Below are positions 33,901-44,740 of a stretch of DNA of 64,000 nucleotides, in pieces. The notes beneath the pieces are model-generated. The model did not search any database, was not told the origin of the DNA, and was given only the letters and a program-made list of their open reading frames with translations. How positions within the stretch are numbered: position 1 is the stretch's first letter; the number at the start of each line of letters is the position of its first letter. The stretch is from Isoetes taiwanensis (Eukaryota; Streptophyta; Lycopodiopsida; Isoetales; Isoetaceae): NCBI GenBank assembly GCA_021234155.1, contig JAJEKV010000016.1, forward strand, positions 1,798,001 through 1,862,000, in the 5' to 3' direction. The position numbers were made by a program, and so were the translations under genes.

Positions 33901-36302
33901 ATGGTCTCGAATTTTCCAGAAAACCCTAAAAATTTAGCCTTCCTTCACGCTTTTGCCAATCTTCCCGATCAAGAAAGAGCCTCCGTTCTCCGGAACCTCG
34001 TTTCCTTTCAAAATAAGCCTCAAGATACCATCCTTTTCGGAAATTTTGCAAATCTGCTTCAATCAATGGACCCAATTTGCATGAAGTCCCCTTTTGGGAC
34101 AATCTCTGCTGATCCCGATCATAGGGGCATTCTACACGCATAAACCACGATACTCAAGCTCCCTTTCCTTATGGAGTTACGAGGAGGCATGAGGAATTGC
34201 GCTCAGATGAAGAATTAGATGGCAGACTACAAAGGACCAGACCGCCATATATCAAGCAAAGGAAGATGAATCTCTACAATGGTATTTCTTTAAATCTTCC
34301 TATTGTTCATTCCAAAGTTGATGCTCTGTCAAAATCAGTACATTATTGTCAAGATTCAAAAATGTGGTATTAAAATTTGGATAAGCTCACGGGCATTTTA
34401 CGCTTAACCTAAATAAAGGCATCATAATTCAGGCCGTTTCTTGGCTCAACTTTCATTACATCATGATTGAATGTGGTAATTCGGGACTGCCAATTTCTTC
34501 CTCAACTATGGCCCGTTGACATATGAAACCTCCCAATTGACATTTACGAAATGGCACCAGAAGCTTGACATTGACCAAATGAACAGTCTTTGCATTGCCT
34601 CAACTTCCCTTTTTGGCCTTAATCCTATTTACTGGGATGAAGAATGCTTCAAGATTCTCTTCAATTCCATTGGTACTTACATCTCAACAGAGTACTCTCC
34701 CTCTAGACCCCCAAGAGCTTTTGTCCAACTCGACCTGTCCAAAGAGATACCTCTCTCAATCCCTTTCACAGATGCCTTTGGAGTAGAATCATCTTTAGCT
34801 CTTAGATGGTCTGGACTGCCTTCTCAATGCTAGAAATGTTTGCAAAGGGCATACGGTACCCGGGGCGCAAATTATCTTCTGCAACTCAGCAAGACAATGG
34901 ACTTCATATGGCTACAGATGAAAATATCAGTAAGATTCCACCTGGTTTGGGGGGAAGCAAAGTGGATCAGGCAGCTAATGAAACTATATCCCAAGCTAAT
35001 CATGGAAAGAAAATTGATTCCTTCCATAATCTGCCAGAAAATGAAAAGTTCAAATGGACCAGGGTAAATGGCAGTTATAGAAGGATTCAAAAACAAAAGG
35101 CAGCAAGAGGTCAGATGAAAGACAAAGGCAAGCTAGATGAACAGATTGATTTCTCTAGTCATAGGAGAAATAATGGTATAACAATTGGAGAACCCAAGGT
35201 TTTGGTGAAAGGGACTATCTCAGAGAAACCTAATCAGGCCACAGATGTTTTAAGCATTACTTTAAGTAACATCATCAATGATGCTAAGATCCAGAACAAG
35301 GGTCAGTGCTCTTACAGTCTGATTGACTTCCCCATCAAAAATACAAGCAAGAATGGGTCACTAATTATGAAATCTCAAGGCATGGCTAAACCTCAGGTGA
35401 ATTCCTCTTCAAAGAATTCTGACCTAAATCGACTTCTGACAATATTATCTCAACATATCTTTGCTTCAAGTCGATAACTATAACTCAAAGTATACCAATT
35501 GGTCAGAAAGACTCGACTTTGACTATGCCCAAAAGTCAAAATACTAAAGTCTTCAATCAGGATACTAATCAACACCAGGTCAACCAGCAAGTCAACTGCC
35601 AAAATTCGTTTCAGGTATTATCTGACCTAAATAATAACCTGGATTTTGAATTGGTTAAGAGCAAAGCATGTCCCTCATCTCATAATATTTTAACTTCCCC
35701 ATCACATATTGCTGTGACTGATTCCATACCTCAGCCCATCCCTCCCACTGTAGCCTCTCTTCCATCACTTATTGACCTTGATTGCCCAATGGTTGAAGAA
35801 TTTTCTAGTCCTCCAAGAATATCCAGTAAAATTGCAGATCAGCTAGCTACGCTTCAATTTCATATGCTACATGAAGAAAATGCCCAGGTTGATTCTCATA
35901 CCAAAGAAGCAAATGAGATGGACTCTTCTGATTTTGTCCCTGAGACTCCAGAAGACAAAAGTTAAGGAACTTGAGGAGCTCCAAGAAAATGCAGTCATAA
36001 GGCAAGTTTCAGATTCTGTTCCTTTAAATACGCTTAAAAATAATTCTATGTTTCATTTTTATCCTGGTGGTTGTTCTGACTTTAGTGATAGTGAGGATTT
36101 TGGTTCTGATAAAGAAAATTGGGGAAAAGAAGATTATCTTATGGAATGCAATGCTCAAATCCCTAATTCTGATATTAAACAACCTCCTAAGAAGTCTGAA
36201 CATAAAAAAGGGAAAAACTTAGGAAAGATCTTATCTGACATAAACAAAATCCCTGCTCAAAACACTAGAAGTAAGAGAAAATCTAAAAAGTCTAGAATAT
36301 AA
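33901..36302 (+). pseudogene. L1 copy A ORF1 (RNA-binding protein), broken
   Basis: The frame starts MVSNFPENPKNLAFLHAFAN at 33901 and stops at 34141. It then continues in other frames: a DUF4283-like part at 34516-34833 (TFTKWHQKLDIDQMNSLCIA, then FVQLDLSKEIPLSIPF and LRWSGLPSQC with a CCHC-like knuckle), and Ser/Asn/Lys-rich segments at 34806-35477, 35519-35965 and 35871-36302. This order (DUF4283, zinc knuckle, low-complexity basic tail) is that of plant L1 ORF1 proteins, which bind the element RNA. Several frameshifts make it non-functional. Confidence 0.75.
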
Positions 36303-36333
36303 CTTCTCTTTGCCTTTTTCCTTTGGATTTCTC

Positions 36334-37236
36334 ATGAAGATCCTTTCATGGAATCTAAGAGGCATCAAAGGTCCTCTTAAAAGAAGGCGTGCAATAGCTC
36401 AGATTAGACTCTATAATGCTGATGTCATCCTCCTTCAGGAGATTAAACTCCCCTCTTTTGAATGCAGTAATTTGGGGGAGTGGATTTATCCTAATTCCAC
36501 CTCCATTTGGATTGAATCTAGTGGTGCAAGTGGTGGCCTTGCTATAATTTGGAAGAGAGATCTCAATCATATCTCCTTCTACAATGGTCCCTCTAAATCT
36601 TGGCAAGCTGTCATTCTCTCCACCTCCAACTCTATCTTTGGCATTATCAATGTCTATGCCCCAACTAATCCTAAGGATAGGGAACCAATCTGGTCTGAAA
36701 TTAATTGTTGGTTGGGTTCTCAAAATATTGACAATTGGATTATTGCTGGAGATTTTAATAATACTCCATCTTGGGATCTCAAGCTTGGAAACAAAATCAA
36801 TATGACCAGATCTGAAAGAGTAACTTGGGATTCTCTTATTACTGACAATGGTATGATTTATGTTCCTTCATCTTCTGCTACTTATACCTGGTCGAATAAG
36901 CAAAAGGACAAAGATAGGGTATACTGCACTCTGGACAGATTCTATGTTTCCAACCCTTCCACACCCTTTTTGGGATACTTGGCTATGTCACTAGTGATGA
37001 AGGTACTTCAATCTCGATCACCCGACCTCGGTTTCTTCATACTCCTCATATCACCAAAATTCAAAGGCGGGGTAATACTCCTTATAAGTTTAATACTTCT
37101 CTTCTTGATAATGAGAATTTCTGTTCTCAATTCATTGAATTCTATGAGAATCTTTCCCTCAACATGGATAACTTGGCTCATGATAATGGGTCCCTGCCCC
37201 CCAGAAACAACTTCTACTCTAAAGTTAAAGCTATAA
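36334..37236 (+). pseudogene. L1 copy A ORF2, APE-type endonuclease
   Basis: ATG at 36334 gives MKILSWNLRGIKGPLKRRRA. Catalytic landmarks of the exonuclease-endonuclease-phosphatase fold follow: LLQEIK (metal-binding Glu), INVYAPTNP, AGDFNNTPSWDLKLG (Asp and Asn) and ATYTWSN. The frame shifts near 36990, before the final SDH motif. The spacer between endonuclease and reverse transcriptase is much shorter than usual, suggesting an internal deletion around 37240-37350. This enzyme nicks the target DNA for LINE insertion. Confidence 0.85.
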
Positions 37237-37355
37237 AGGCTTGGATCAAGAGTTGGTCTAAATCTATGTATCTCCCTTTGCAGTAGGGAGAAAAATCAGG
37301 TGATGATGTTTATGAAAGACATTAGATCCCTTCTTCAAGATGATCCACGGTCACG

Positions 37356-38436
37356 ATGGATTGCACCGGGGAATTTTATGTCAAATTCTGGGACATTCTA
37401 AAAAATGATCTCACCCTAATGGTTCATGACTTCTGGAATAATGATTGTCTTCAAACATCTGTTGCTACTGGTTTTATCTCTTTGATTCCTAAAGTAGATC
37501 ATCCACGCCAACTTCGAGATTGGAGACCAATATCTCTAACCAATTCTACTTATAAGTTGTGTGCTAAAATCATTGCTCTAAGGATCAATAGCTACCTTCA
37601 AAGAAATATCAGCCACAATCAATCTGCCTTTCTTCCCAAGAGATACATTCTAGATAATTATGTGGCAGCTATGGAAGGTTTGCACACTTTGGAATAATAT
37701 CTCTAAACAAAATTGTATTCTTCTCAAACTGGATTTCAAGCGTGCCTTTGACTCTGTCAGGTGGGACTTTCTTCAATTTGCAATGTCTAAGCTTGGGTTC
37801 CCTGACAAGCTTATCAATCTTATCATTGGGTTGAACTCAAGGGCAAAATCGGCTGTTCTCATTAATGGGGTGCCCTCTGCTTTCTTCTCCCTGTCCTGTG
37901 GTGTGAGACAAGGCTGCCCCCTTGCTCCTTATTTATTTCTTATTGCTGCAGACTTGCTCACAAAGGTTATCGTCACTATCAAGATAATGGTCTCATTAAA
38001 GGTTTAAATCTGCCTAACTCAAATGAATATTTGACTATGCTTCAATATGCAGATGACACCTTCTCCTTTCTTCATGCTGATCTGAACAATATTGAGTGCT
38101 TTCTTAAAGTCATAAATCAATTCTCAGCAGCCTCTGGTATTTGTCTCAATATCAACAAAAGTCTTATCATTGGGGATATTCCTCAACAGCAATTGCTTGG
38201 TATCAATGTTCTTCCTTCTGGTCAGGCTACTAAATTACTTGGAATGCCTCTTTCTTTGAATCAGAGCTTAAAAGGCCTGCAGGGAGCCTATTCTTCTAAG
38301 GATAAAGAAGAAGTTGAACAACTCTGAGGGAATTATCTTTTCGGCTGGTAGGACAATCATTGCCAATTAGGTTCTTGCTAGCTCTCATGTGTACTTCTCT
38401 CTTTGCTCTGGTTGCTCCTAAGAGTGTCTATTTCTC
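37356..38436 (+). pseudogene. L1 copy A ORF2, reverse transcriptase
   Basis: Three overlapping frames contain, in order, TGFISLIPKVDHPRQLRDWR, PISLTNSTYKL, LKLDFKRAFDSVRWDFLQ (first catalytic Asp), SCGVRQGCPLAPYLFLIA and LQYADDTFSFLHAD (YADD codons 38046-38057). Frame changes occur near 37690 and 38010. The thumb region then begins (SAGRTIIAN) and is cut at about 38437 by the inserted LINE C. Catalytic residues are intact but the chain is not. Confidence 0.9.
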
Positions 38437-38439
38437 TCA

Positions 38440-41400
38440 CATGGTAAAAGCGGGAAGCAACAACATGCTAGGAATCAGCATGTATGGATTGAGATAAGCT
38501 TTGAATGATAGGAAAATTCTCTTTGGTCGCATTTTGTTATTACACCCCTTTACACATGAAAATATATGACAGCCGGATTTTGATAGGAGCAATCCTTTCC
38601 ACGATTTGGCAAAAAGAAGTGAAGGCATTCAAGAGTTGGCGAAGTAGTTGTAGTTGGTGATTTTTAATGCAGACACGCACCCAACAAGCGGTTGCTTATG
38701 AGCAGCCTTTTTAGTGTGCATTTAAGCGAGTTGGAGGAAGAATTGTTTATAAGGAAATCTGGCGATCATGATACAAACTCGATGGGCAAATTATTCATGG
38801 AGTTTGTACGGCATGTGATTTAAAGGTTCTTAATGGCATACATTGTTATCCGGGCTCGAGAAAATTTTACTTGCATAACTTTTAATGGAGCAAGTGTGGT
38901 TGATTATCTGTTATCTAAAGATCTGAGATATGATCAAAAGGCTTCAAGATAGGACAAAAGCTGATGGAGTCCGACCATGTGCCATTGTATTTTGACTTAG
39001 TTGGTGGTACACCAACGCAGGAGGAAATATCAAGGCCATCCAAGATAAAATTATCTTATGAAAAGCAATCCATATATAGTAGGCGACTTGATGAGGCACT
39101 CCACGGTTTTGTTTTGAATGGTCGTTTGGAGGAAGACATAAAAGCCTTTTCTAAAATAGTCGGGGGGTTGCGGCCGGATATTTTGGCACATCTAAACAAA
39201 GCACATACATAGGAACAAATCTTTGGTTTGGCGGAGAGAGTGCGTGCAAGCAAGAAGACAAATCGAAAGGGACAAAGTACAAACCAAAATGGTATAAACA
39301 ATTGCTTAGGCAAAAGAAACATAGCTATATCGTGGCGGCGTGCGATGGGCTGCAGCGAAGCTCCTTGATGATCCCAAAGCTTTCTGGAGGATGCTCCAGC
39401 CCAGGGGCACACCTGCTCATCTCGATGAAGCTGAACTGGGGAGTTATGTTAGAAGTTTATATGATTTGCCTGCTGACCAAATGGATAGATTGCAGCTGGA
39501 TGAGGAGCTTTTTTCAGTAAAGGATGTGGAATATCGCATGCGAGAAAATGTCAAATGGCAAAGCGAGAGACTTGCAAGGGTTCGGAGTTGAATTGTTTTA
39601 AATGGAGTGGCGAAGCGAGCTTTGGGCATGCTAACATATTTGCTGAATCTTTGCATTGATGCAAAGGTCTTCCCAAGCGGTGGAGAGAAAACAGGGGTAC
39701 ATCCGATATTCAAGAGTGGGGGCGTGCATGAGATCTCAAATTACGAGCGATTCTAATAGGGAATCGTTCACAAAGATTTTGGCCACTCTTTTGGAACAAA
39801 AGATAAGTCATTGGGCTGAAGCAAGCGGTAAGCGGGTGTGTGTTCCAAGCGAGGGGTTCGGGGAAGGACCACTTTGCACTCTTGACCATGCGTTAGTGCT
39901 TAGAATTCTCTGTGAAAATGCAAAGAAACCGTGGGGAGTGCCACGTACATGGCCTTCATAGATTTCTCGAAAGCCTTCGACCACGGTACCTCGAAAGGAA
40001 TTTAGGAGAAAGGATGGAGCGCATTGGGGTCCCTTTTGGTTTAAGGGCTCTTTGTATCAATTATATCACGAAGTCATTGTGAAATTGACAAATAGAATGG
40101 ACATAGACATTCATAGCACAATAGGAGTGAGACAAGGCTGTCCCTTGTCTCCGACATTATTTGGTTTATACATTGATGAGCTGGATAGTTGGATGAAGCA
40201 GAGATGTCTACATGGCATGGAGTTAGGAGGCTACTTAATCCAGCTGTTGCTTTATGCTGATGATGTCGTTTTGATCTCCTCTACAAAGCAAGGTTTGCAG
40301 GGGCTGCTTGATAATCTTCAGCTATTTTGCAATGAGAAGTTAATGACAGTTAATTTAGCAAAGACAAAAGTAATGATTGTCGGGACAGTGGATCGGCCTG
40401 TTTTTACTTATAAAAATCAGCATATAGAGACAGTAGCACATTACAAATACCTGGGGTTAGAATTTGAATCAAGATACTCGTGGGCAGTATGCTTGGACAA
40501 ACGCATAGCAGGTGGGAAGAAGGCCTTATATTCCATGTTAACTAAGTGCTGGAGTGCGGATCTCACAAGCTGGTCCTTGAAGAAGACATTATTTAAGGTA
40601 CTAGTACAAAAGCGGTTATATTATATGGATGCCCGATCTGGGGGCCCTGCTTGTCAAGTAGGCAATGGAAGCGGGTTGAATCAGTCCTTAAACTATTCTT
40701 GACGGATGAATTAGGGGTAAAAAGCCAAACGCCTTATGCCATTATGCTTGCGGAGACAGCTATGCTTCCCTTAGAGGTCGAAGCATTATGCCAGACTATC
40801 AATTATGTAACCCGGGTTAGGCTGCAGCCCGAATGTAGGCCATCAAGAATAGCGTACGAGTTCAACTCAGAATGGAAGGAAAAATTATTGAAATGGGCTG
40901 CTAGTTGGGGGGTAACTCAAGAAAACTGGCCGGATTCTGAGATAGGTGTCAGAGATTTGGTCCAAGAATTGGCAATCAACCGGTTATGGCACTCAAAAGG
41001 GAGTAGAATGCAGAAGTATATTGAAGACATAAATCAATTGGTGATGTACACGGAACCTGATTACCTGTTGTCAAACATCTCGAGACATATGAAGCATGTG
41101 GTGGCGGATCTGGGACAAGCTCGCATGTCGTCTCATGTCTGAAAGCAGGTAGATGGGGTCAGGATCGAGAGAGAAGCTGACTACGCTCTTTTGCACATTG
41201 GGAGTCATGGAGGACGAAGGACATGTTTTTACTTGAATGTCACAATACTCACATATCGAGAGATAGACACAACATAAATCTTGTACATTTACATGGGATA
41301 CTTGAGATGGAGCCTTATAACCTTGGTAGATACATCAAGGATATAGACTCACATCGTTCTTTTTGGCATTAAGTCTATGATGAGACAACAGTAAATTGCT

Positions 41401-41460
41401 GCCTACCGTGACCTTCAAGGTCCAAAGGGCAAGATCAATACAATTATTATTATTATTATT
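38440..41460 (+). mobile_element. LINE copy C (RTE/CR1-like), nested inside L1 copy A
   Basis: About 3 kb separates the L1 thumb (ending near 38437) from its continuation (LEKIIRNFIWKAVILSIGYL, from about 41461). The insert has its own endonuclease and polymerase. It ends in (ATT)n at about 41442-41460 exactly at the junction, instead of poly(A). A short microsatellite tail is typical of RTE/CR1-related LINEs. The element begins inside its endonuclease, so it is 5'-truncated. I could not fix a target duplication. Confidence 0.8.
38560..41260 (+). pseudogene. LINE C polyprotein (endonuclease plus reverse transcriptase), broken
   Basis: Endonuclease end: FTCITFNGASVVDYLLSKDL (38863-38922) and SDHVPLYFDL (from about 38966). 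Reverse transcriptase: NYRAILIGN-like and a decayed FxDFSKAFD block near 39960. Then TIGVRQGCPLSPTLFGLYID and LLYADDVVLIS (YADD codons 40253-40264) in an open frame 40052-40702. The C-terminal domain at 40651-41142 contains MLAETAMLPLEVEALCQTIN. A Cys/His-rich end follows near 41185-41250 (CTLC...EDEGHVLLEC, frame-corrected). At least six frame changes make it dead. Confidence 0.8.
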
Positions 41461-42620
41461 TAGAGTTGGAAAAGATTATAAGGAATTTTATTTGGAAGGC
41501 TGTCATCTTGTCAATTGGATATCTATTTGCAAGTCAGAAGAATTTGGGTGGCCTTGGCTGCAAAAATCTTTTTCTCCAGGCCCAGTCTCTTGCAGGTAAA
41601 TTTGTCTGGAAGGCTATTCATGGAAATCAATCCCCTGCTTATAAGTTTATCAGATACTGGGTAAGCCTAAGCCATCCCTATGGCCATCCTTCCATTGATC
41701 ATTTATTCCCCAATTCGGCCTTTGTTCAAATCAAACCTGCTACCAACATCTCTCCTCTAATGAGCAATTTAATAAAGGCTTGGAACTTCGGTTTCCCCCA
41801 TATTTCCAATTCACCTCGCTGATAAACTTCATATTGATGGGTCTATCTTCCGGAACCCTATCCCGGCTGATCAAAGCTCTACTGTTTTGGCCATCAAGCA
41901 CCCTAGGATTTGCAAGAAATGGCATGAAGCTGGCTTCTATGTTATTAAAGATCTTTTCTCTGGAGGTAGACTCATATCTTGGACTACTCTAAAAAATATC
42001 ATCAAGGGAACCTCTTCTGATAAAAAGGTTTATGCCTTTATCAAGCCTCTTATCTCTAACCCTTCCCCAAACCCTGGTAAAGGAGATTGGACTCTAAGGG
42101 GAAAAGCTAACTACAAAGTAAAAGATATTTATAATGCTCTCTCCTTTGATCCCAATAGCAGTAAAGCTTTGATAAAATGGGGGTTCAATTATGCTCAACT
42201 TAAGTCTCTCTTCCATAATGTCGGAACTCTTTACATCCACCTAAAATGTCCCACTTTATTTGGCTTATTGCAAATGGCGGCTTGAATAACTTATATACTT
42301 TGTCTAAAAGAATTCCAAATATTGACCCTAAGCCCAGATGGGTTGCAATGCTTTAGAGGACATGACTCATATTTTCTCTCTTGTCCAAAGTTATGTAGTT
42401 TTTGGCAATGGATTTCGAGACAAATTTGGTATTGTGTATGATGGAAACTTAATTTCTCTTATCCAAAAGAATGGTAGCTTTCAAAATCTGAGTTATATAT
42501 ATTGCTCTTTGGAACATTTGGAAAGCTAGAAATCGTGTATTGTTTGGAAAGAAAAATTTCTCTACCTTTTGGATAAAGATGCATTTTCAATTTGATTTTG
42601 AGACTATTGCCACTGCTCAC
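41461..42620 (+). pseudogene. L1 copy A ORF2, C-terminal part
   Basis: Continuation of the L1 polymerase after the nested insert. It begins LEKIIRNFIWKAVILSIGYL, then GGLGCKNLFLQAQSLAGKFV, and continues in other frames through KGDWTLRGKANYKVKDIYNA to WKARNRVLFGKKNFSTFWIK near 42525-42590. The region between holds the zf-RVT-like segment, poorly preserved. Frame changes occur near 41790, 41900 and 42290. Confidence 0.75.
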
Positions 42621-42705
42621 AAAAGAAAATCTTGACTAATCATGGCGAGGCGGGAGAAGTTTGGTACATTCAAGGGTTATTTAAATCTTTTTGCTTCAAA
42701 TTTAA

Positions 42706-43147
42706 ATGTGGTGGACTCTAATGCTTTTCTTTCTGATGATCCTAGAGTATCTTAACTTCCTTCGTGGCGATGGGGCAAGGAAATTCGATGACAGTACACC
42801 TTTTGGCCAATCTCCAAAAGACAACATCATGAAGAATGATATTGCTTCATCTATGGAATCCTACCTTATGAAAAGAGGGCACAGAGGATATTTGAAAGAA
42901 AGTGAGGACACGGTGGGCTTCCATTTTACGTAGAGAAGTGGTTGATTCATTGTCTACAGGTTTTCCTCTCAAATCACAATTTCATCCTCCCGAAAGGCAT
43001 TTGATCGATCTGAGAACTATGTATTACAATCACAAACTGCTGGCTGATTTGTATGGATCTTTACTGATACTCTTGGAGGACAAGGATAAATTTCGGCTAT
43101 TTTACAATAACAATTGGGACCGAATCGTTACTTCTTTGGCTCCTTGA
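42706..43147 (+). other. Unrecognised frame pair in the L1 3' region
   Basis: After the L1 ORF2 end two overlapping frames (42706-42933 and 42902-43147, one shift between them) read as one ~145-residue protein. It contains NIMKNDIASSMESYLMKRGH and LRTMYYNHKLLADLYGSLLI. It is not a known part of L1 ORF2. It could be a third ORF, part of the 3' UTR, or host sequence transduced by the element. Confidence 0.35.
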
Positions 43148-43543
43148 TCCTTCAATGCCTATTTCAACTCTATTTTCTTCCATGAGTCATAAACTCTTTT
43201 TCCTCGCTCCCCGGTTTTTGCACATGCTCCTGCTTTTTTCTAATTGATCGGGGTTTATTTTGGGAAAGGTTATACATTTTAGCAGGTGCTTACTGATTCA
43301 AGGAAAGTTCCATCACAAGCGCATTGTCTCTTTTCTTGATCGATCTTGGTATCTTGGATCACTTTGGCTATCTTCATATCTTCACTACCGTGGTGCTTTC
43401 ATATGATTTGTTATTGAGCTCATAATCCTTATTATATGAAGCTCTAGGCTGATTTTCATTTTTCATTATGTGTTTTCATCAAAACACATTTATGCTATGT
43501 ACTTGAGATTTTATAATTAATGATAAAACCGTCTCTTGCTTTC

Positions 43544-43567
43544 AAAAAAAAAAAACAAAAAATAAAA
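43544..43567 (+). other. L1 copy A poly(A) tail
   Basis: Twelve A residues followed by A-rich sequence directly before the right-hand target duplication TCCAACAAC. It marks the 3' end of the L1. Confidence 0.85.
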
Positions 43568-44180
43568 TCCAACAACTTGATGGTTTGTCCATGAGCAAGT
43601 AATTTCCATGAATAATCATAAACACATGCCGGAGTTAGAGTATCCAACGTCCATAAAGCTACACACTTCAGCCACCCCATAAGGACACCAAAAGCTAGTG
43701 AAAATGTATCTAAGAGCAATTTGGCAACTTCTAGATTCTCAACATTAGCGACCAGGAAGAAGAACATGTCGTCTGCATATTGATTGCAAACCTCTTGTAT
43801 GCCATGCTCCATTGCGAGACCATGGAGAAGTCCTTTGTCATTGCAACTGTGAATAATTGCGGCAAAGCCTCATATATCTTTCACCTGCTTTGCAAAAGCC
43901 TTGGCAAAGATCTTATATCTGAGATGACAATAAGGTGATGAGTCACCAGTCTGAAATAGTCTGAAGATCTTTGACCTTGGGGATGACTAAGATGGCATCA
44001 GTGTTTAGAATTCTATCTAAAGCAGTAAATCGCCGAAAGTCACAAAAAGCATCATACACATCTGGCTCCAGCCATTCCCAATACTCCTGGAAGAACTCAA
44101 TTGGCAAACCATCCAAACCTGGGCATGCCTCTTTTCAGTTCAAAGACTGGCGAACCTAAATCATCAGCCTGTCATAGCCT
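43568..44180 (-). pseudogene. LINE B2 ORF2, reverse transcriptase palm part
   Basis: The minus strand reads NQYADDMFFFLVANVENLEV, with the catalytic YADD codons at about 43768-43779, then a segment ending in SWKLLAHGQTIKLLDF at the L1 insertion point. It is homologous to 13895-15000. Upstream palm blocks are decayed. It continues at 33133 downwards. Confidence 0.75.
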
Positions 44181-44682
44181 CCTTTTGTTTGGGCGCATAT
44201 TCACATGAGGGGTGTCTTCAGGCACCGAGAGCTGTTAGATTGGCACATTCACAAGTTATGCCTCCTTTCGGCCATAGACAGTGATCTTCATCTATGGGGT
44301 ATACTCCTACGAATTGGGGCATATCGTATAACGGGATTAGTGAAATACTATAAGATTTAAAATAAATGTACTTAATGATGTTAATATGATACACGTATTA
44401 TATAATCCGGGTGCCGAGGGGGGAGAAGGAGGGGGGGGGGGGATCTCACTGCCCTACATCATCCCTCCCATGAATATGCACTCAAACAAAAAGAGCTTTA
44501 AGGGGAATTTAATGCTAAGTGTAAAGGTATTGGTTTGTGAAAAAAAAATTGGCCCGTCCGGGATCTCAGAAAAGATGTACCACATGTTAGGAACAAGGAG
44601 AGAAATTACCTATAAAAGAGGACAAAGGAGCATTACCAACATTGATGAGTAGATGTTGCATTTGTGGAACATAGTTTAGTTC
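44181..44682. other. Intergenic with a G12 run
   Basis: GAGGGGGGAGAAGGA precedes an uninterrupted run of 12 G at 44431-44442 on the plus strand. A frame across it has no recognisable domain. Confidence 0.5.
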
Positions 44683-44740
44683 TACAAGAAATTTATCGCG
44701 GCGGCCAAGGCCGCCGCGAACATTTTTCTTCCCAACTGAC
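44683..44740 (+). repeat. GC-rich palindromic repeat, copy 2
   Basis: TACAAGAAATTTATCGCGGC leads into the palindrome GCGGCGGCCAAGGCCGCCGC, then GAACATTTTTCTTCCCAACT. It is the inverted counterpart of 31388-31446 with only a few differences. Confidence 0.85.

Larger units (their letters stand above)
33134..43567 (+). mobile_element. Nearly full-length L1-type LINE (copy A), plus strand
   Basis: The 9-bp direct repeat TCCAACAAC at 33125-33133 and 43568-43576 flanks the element. A poly(A)-like tail (43544-43567) precedes the right copy, as expected from target-primed insertion. Inside are a 5' leader (33134-33900), ORF1 remains, an endonuclease, a reverse transcriptase and a C-terminal region. 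Another LINE interrupts it at about 38440-41460. Without that insert it is about 7.4 kb, a normal plant L1 length. Frameshifts in both ORFs make it inactive. Confidence 0.88.
31525..44180 (-). mobile_element. L1-type LINE copy B2, minus strand, split by an L1
   Basis: The element occupies 31525-33133 and continues at 43568-44180. The two halves together align with copy B1 (12474-15000) in the same order, including the sequence on both sides of the break. Between them sits the plus-strand L1 described separately. The 3' part has only a short A/T-rich tail. The limits are approximate. Confidence 0.8.

Noticed and set aside
44431-44442. G12 run as a functional quadruplex or telomere-like seed
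   Set aside because: A single homopolymer run with no repeated spacing. Probably a slippage tract, and prone to sequencing error.
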